NCBI GenBank assembly: GCA_023134955.1
Contig: JAGLUC010000144.1
Span: 1-6,489, forward strand
Length of the DNA stretch: 6,489 nt
Direction of reading: 5' to 3'
Source: Methylococcales bacterium
GTDB taxonomy: Bacteria > Pseudomonadota > Gammaproteobacteria > Methylococcales > Methylomonadaceae
The notes under the pieces are model-generated. The model was not told the DNA's origin, made no database searches, and saw only the letters and a list, made by a program, of their open reading frames with translations. Each line of letters opens with the position of its first letter. Positions within the stretch are counted from its first letter, which is position 1. The position numbers and the translations under genes were made by a program. Shown piece after piece: positions 6,016 through 6,489 of the stretch.

Positions 6016-6156
6016 TTATCTACTCGCTTTTCGTTCAATTGCTCTCCCTGCTTTTTGAAGATCTTTACCTAAGCCATGCCATGCATTGCAAGCTGATAGG
6101 CTAAGTAAGCAACTGGTGAGTAAAATGAATGTTAGTTGTTTGAATATCTTTTTCAT
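6016..6156 (-). CDS. Entericidin-like small lipoprotein (EcnA/EcnB family)
   Basis: This 46-residue reading frame begins MKKIFKQL, continues with a hydrophobic stretch (8-21) and reaches a lipobox LSAC with Cys23 as the lipidation site. The mature peptide CNAWHGLGKDLQKAGRAIER follows the entericidin pattern CNxxxGxGxDxxxxGxxI: G28, G30, D32, G37 and I40 all fall where E. coli EcnA and EcnB have them. The predicted product is a very small envelope lipoprotein of about 24 residues after processing. In E. coli the entericidins are described as an antidote/toxin lipoprotein pair under stationary-phase control; here only one is present, so a toxin-antidote role cannot be assumed. An in-frame TAA directly precedes the ATG, so the start cannot lie further upstream. 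The ribosome binding site is weak. It is on the same strand as hslV, 215 bp upstream. Confidence 0.82.
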   Translation of the reverse strand: MKKIFKQLTFILLTSCLLSLSACNAWHGLGKDLQKAGRAIERKASR

Positions 6157-6183
6157 TTAGACTTAGTGATTTTTTAGTTATAC

Positions 6184-6212
6184 ATTATATTCACAACAGT
6201 ATAGAGGAAATT
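6184..6212 (-). promoter_or_regulatory. Possible promoter of the entericidin-like gene
   Basis: On the minus strand a perfect TATAAT lies at 6189-6184, about 28 bases before the ATG. This would give a short leader of roughly 20 bases. The matching -35 (ATTTCC or AATTTC at about 6206-6212) is poor, so recognition might depend on an activator or on the stationary-phase sigma factor, which tolerates weak -35 boxes. The -10 match is seen; the rest is inference. Confidence 0.4.
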
Positions 6213-6247
6213 TTGTATTTTATTGTGGAATGACTCTATGTTTTATA

Positions 6248-6292
6248 GTTTCCAAGTTCTGCGTAGAAACTTAGCTTAGACGCTTCTGCGTC
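6248..6292. repeat. Degenerate tandem hairpins of the TTCCCACGC/GCGT type
   Basis: The first hairpin pairs GTTTC (6248-6252) with GAAAC (6266-6270) around a GTTCTGCGT core. Nine bases later GACGC-TTCT-GCGTC (6279-6292) is a perfect 5-bp stem. The pairing of a GTTTCC...TCTGCGT...GAAAC unit with a GACGC...GCGTC unit resembles a widespread composite bacterial intergenic repeat whose intact form has a fully paired TTCCCACGC-type stem. Here the stems have eroded. The family assignment is recalled from memory and is not verified. Confidence 0.5.
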
Positions 6293-6400
6293 GTTTTATG
6301 GGGACACCAGGAGCATCCAATGAGCGCCCAAGTTTACAAACGATTTAATTTCCGGGTATTGCGTCATTATTTGTTTACTTGTGGGAAGAACTGCCATGTA

Positions 6401-6424
6401 TTTTAAGTTTCCAGATTCTGCGTG
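6401..6424. repeat. Second partial copy of the 6241-6265 motif
   Basis: TTTTA-AGTTTCCA..TTCTGCGT here matches TTTTATAGTTTCCA..TTCTGCGT at 6241-6265 with one gap and a few substitutions, in the same orientation and about 160 bp apart. The expected closing arm is not preserved: GGTATTAATCGTCCCA follows instead. This is likely a truncated member of the same repeat family. Confidence 0.5.
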
Positions 6425-6489
6425 GTATTAATCGTCCCAAAAGTTCTGGCAGGTATTTTGACAGTGTTTTATTAACACATATTGTAGCC

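Larger units (their letters stand above)
6213..6489. other. Right-end non-coding stretch with decayed palindromic repeats
   Basis: I find no convincing gene in these bases. The stretch holds two related imperfect motifs (6241-6265 and 6401-6424), two small hairpins (6248-6270 and 6279-6292) and a short inverted repeat GTGTT-TTATT-AACAC (6464-6478). The only reading frames are very short (28 codons on plus from 6320, 33 codons on minus from 6397) and resemble no family I know. Confidence 0.6.

Noticed and set aside
6296..6397. 33-codon minus-strand frame at the right end
   Set aside because: There is no good ribosome binding site, no recognisable domain, and it overlaps the decayed repeat region.
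6320..6406. 28-codon plus-strand frame with an AGGAG just upstream of its ATG
   Set aside because: The ribosome-site-like AGGAG is attractive, but the peptide is very short, resembles nothing known, and the AGGAGCATCC stretch looks like part of the local repeat relics.

Overview
The window carries one conserved gammaproteobacterial gene block, read entirely on the minus strand. In transcription order it is: a small entericidin-like lipoprotein gene (6156-6016), hslV, hslU, a DUF971 gene, ubiE, ubiJ and ubiB (ending at 81). The UbiE, UbiJ and UbiB proteins are full-length, canonical members of the aerobic proteobacterial ubiquinone pathway. The UbiJ-UbiB neighbourhood and the close similarity of HslV/HslU to their E. 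coli counterparts point to Gammaproteobacteria. The AT-leaning base composition, and intergenic hairpins with GGGGCGCAGCGCTTTAGCCTGC-like arms, remind me of methanotroph-type (Methylococcales) genomes. That finer placement is an inference and is not proven here.

Layout. Positions 1-80 are non-coding, downstream of ubiB, with one short inverted repeat. ubiB (81-1649) and ubiJ (1822-2424) are separated by 172 bp that hold a near-perfect 24-bp-stem hairpin. ubiJ and ubiE (2741-3490) are separated by 316 bp packed with repeats: two G-rich inverted arms enclosing a degenerate relative of the first hairpin. From ubiE upstream the genes are very tight: DUF971 (3499-3888) is 8 nt from ubiE, hslU (3891-5216) is 2 nt from DUF971, and hslV (5222-5800) is 5 nt from hslU. 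The hslV leader has a small palindrome next to the ribosome binding site. After a 215-bp gap comes a 46-codon entericidin-like gene. The last 333 bases contain its likely promoter and decayed GCGT-type palindromic repeats, with no convincing gene.

How the genes work together. HslV (threonine peptidase) and HslU (AAA+ unfoldase) form one two-component cytoplasmic protease. UbiE (C-methyltransferase), UbiJ (SCP2 lipid-binding scaffold) and UbiB (atypical kinase/ATPase anchored to the membrane) all serve ubiquinone synthesis. The DUF971 protein sits between the two modules with near-zero spacing and has no established role. I see no undescribed system in the sense of a novel defence or mobile cassette. 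The points most worth attention are the family of intergenic palindromes splitting the ubi part of the cluster, the small entericidin-like lipoprotein, the DUF971 linkage, and a UbiB tail with only one apparent membrane helix.
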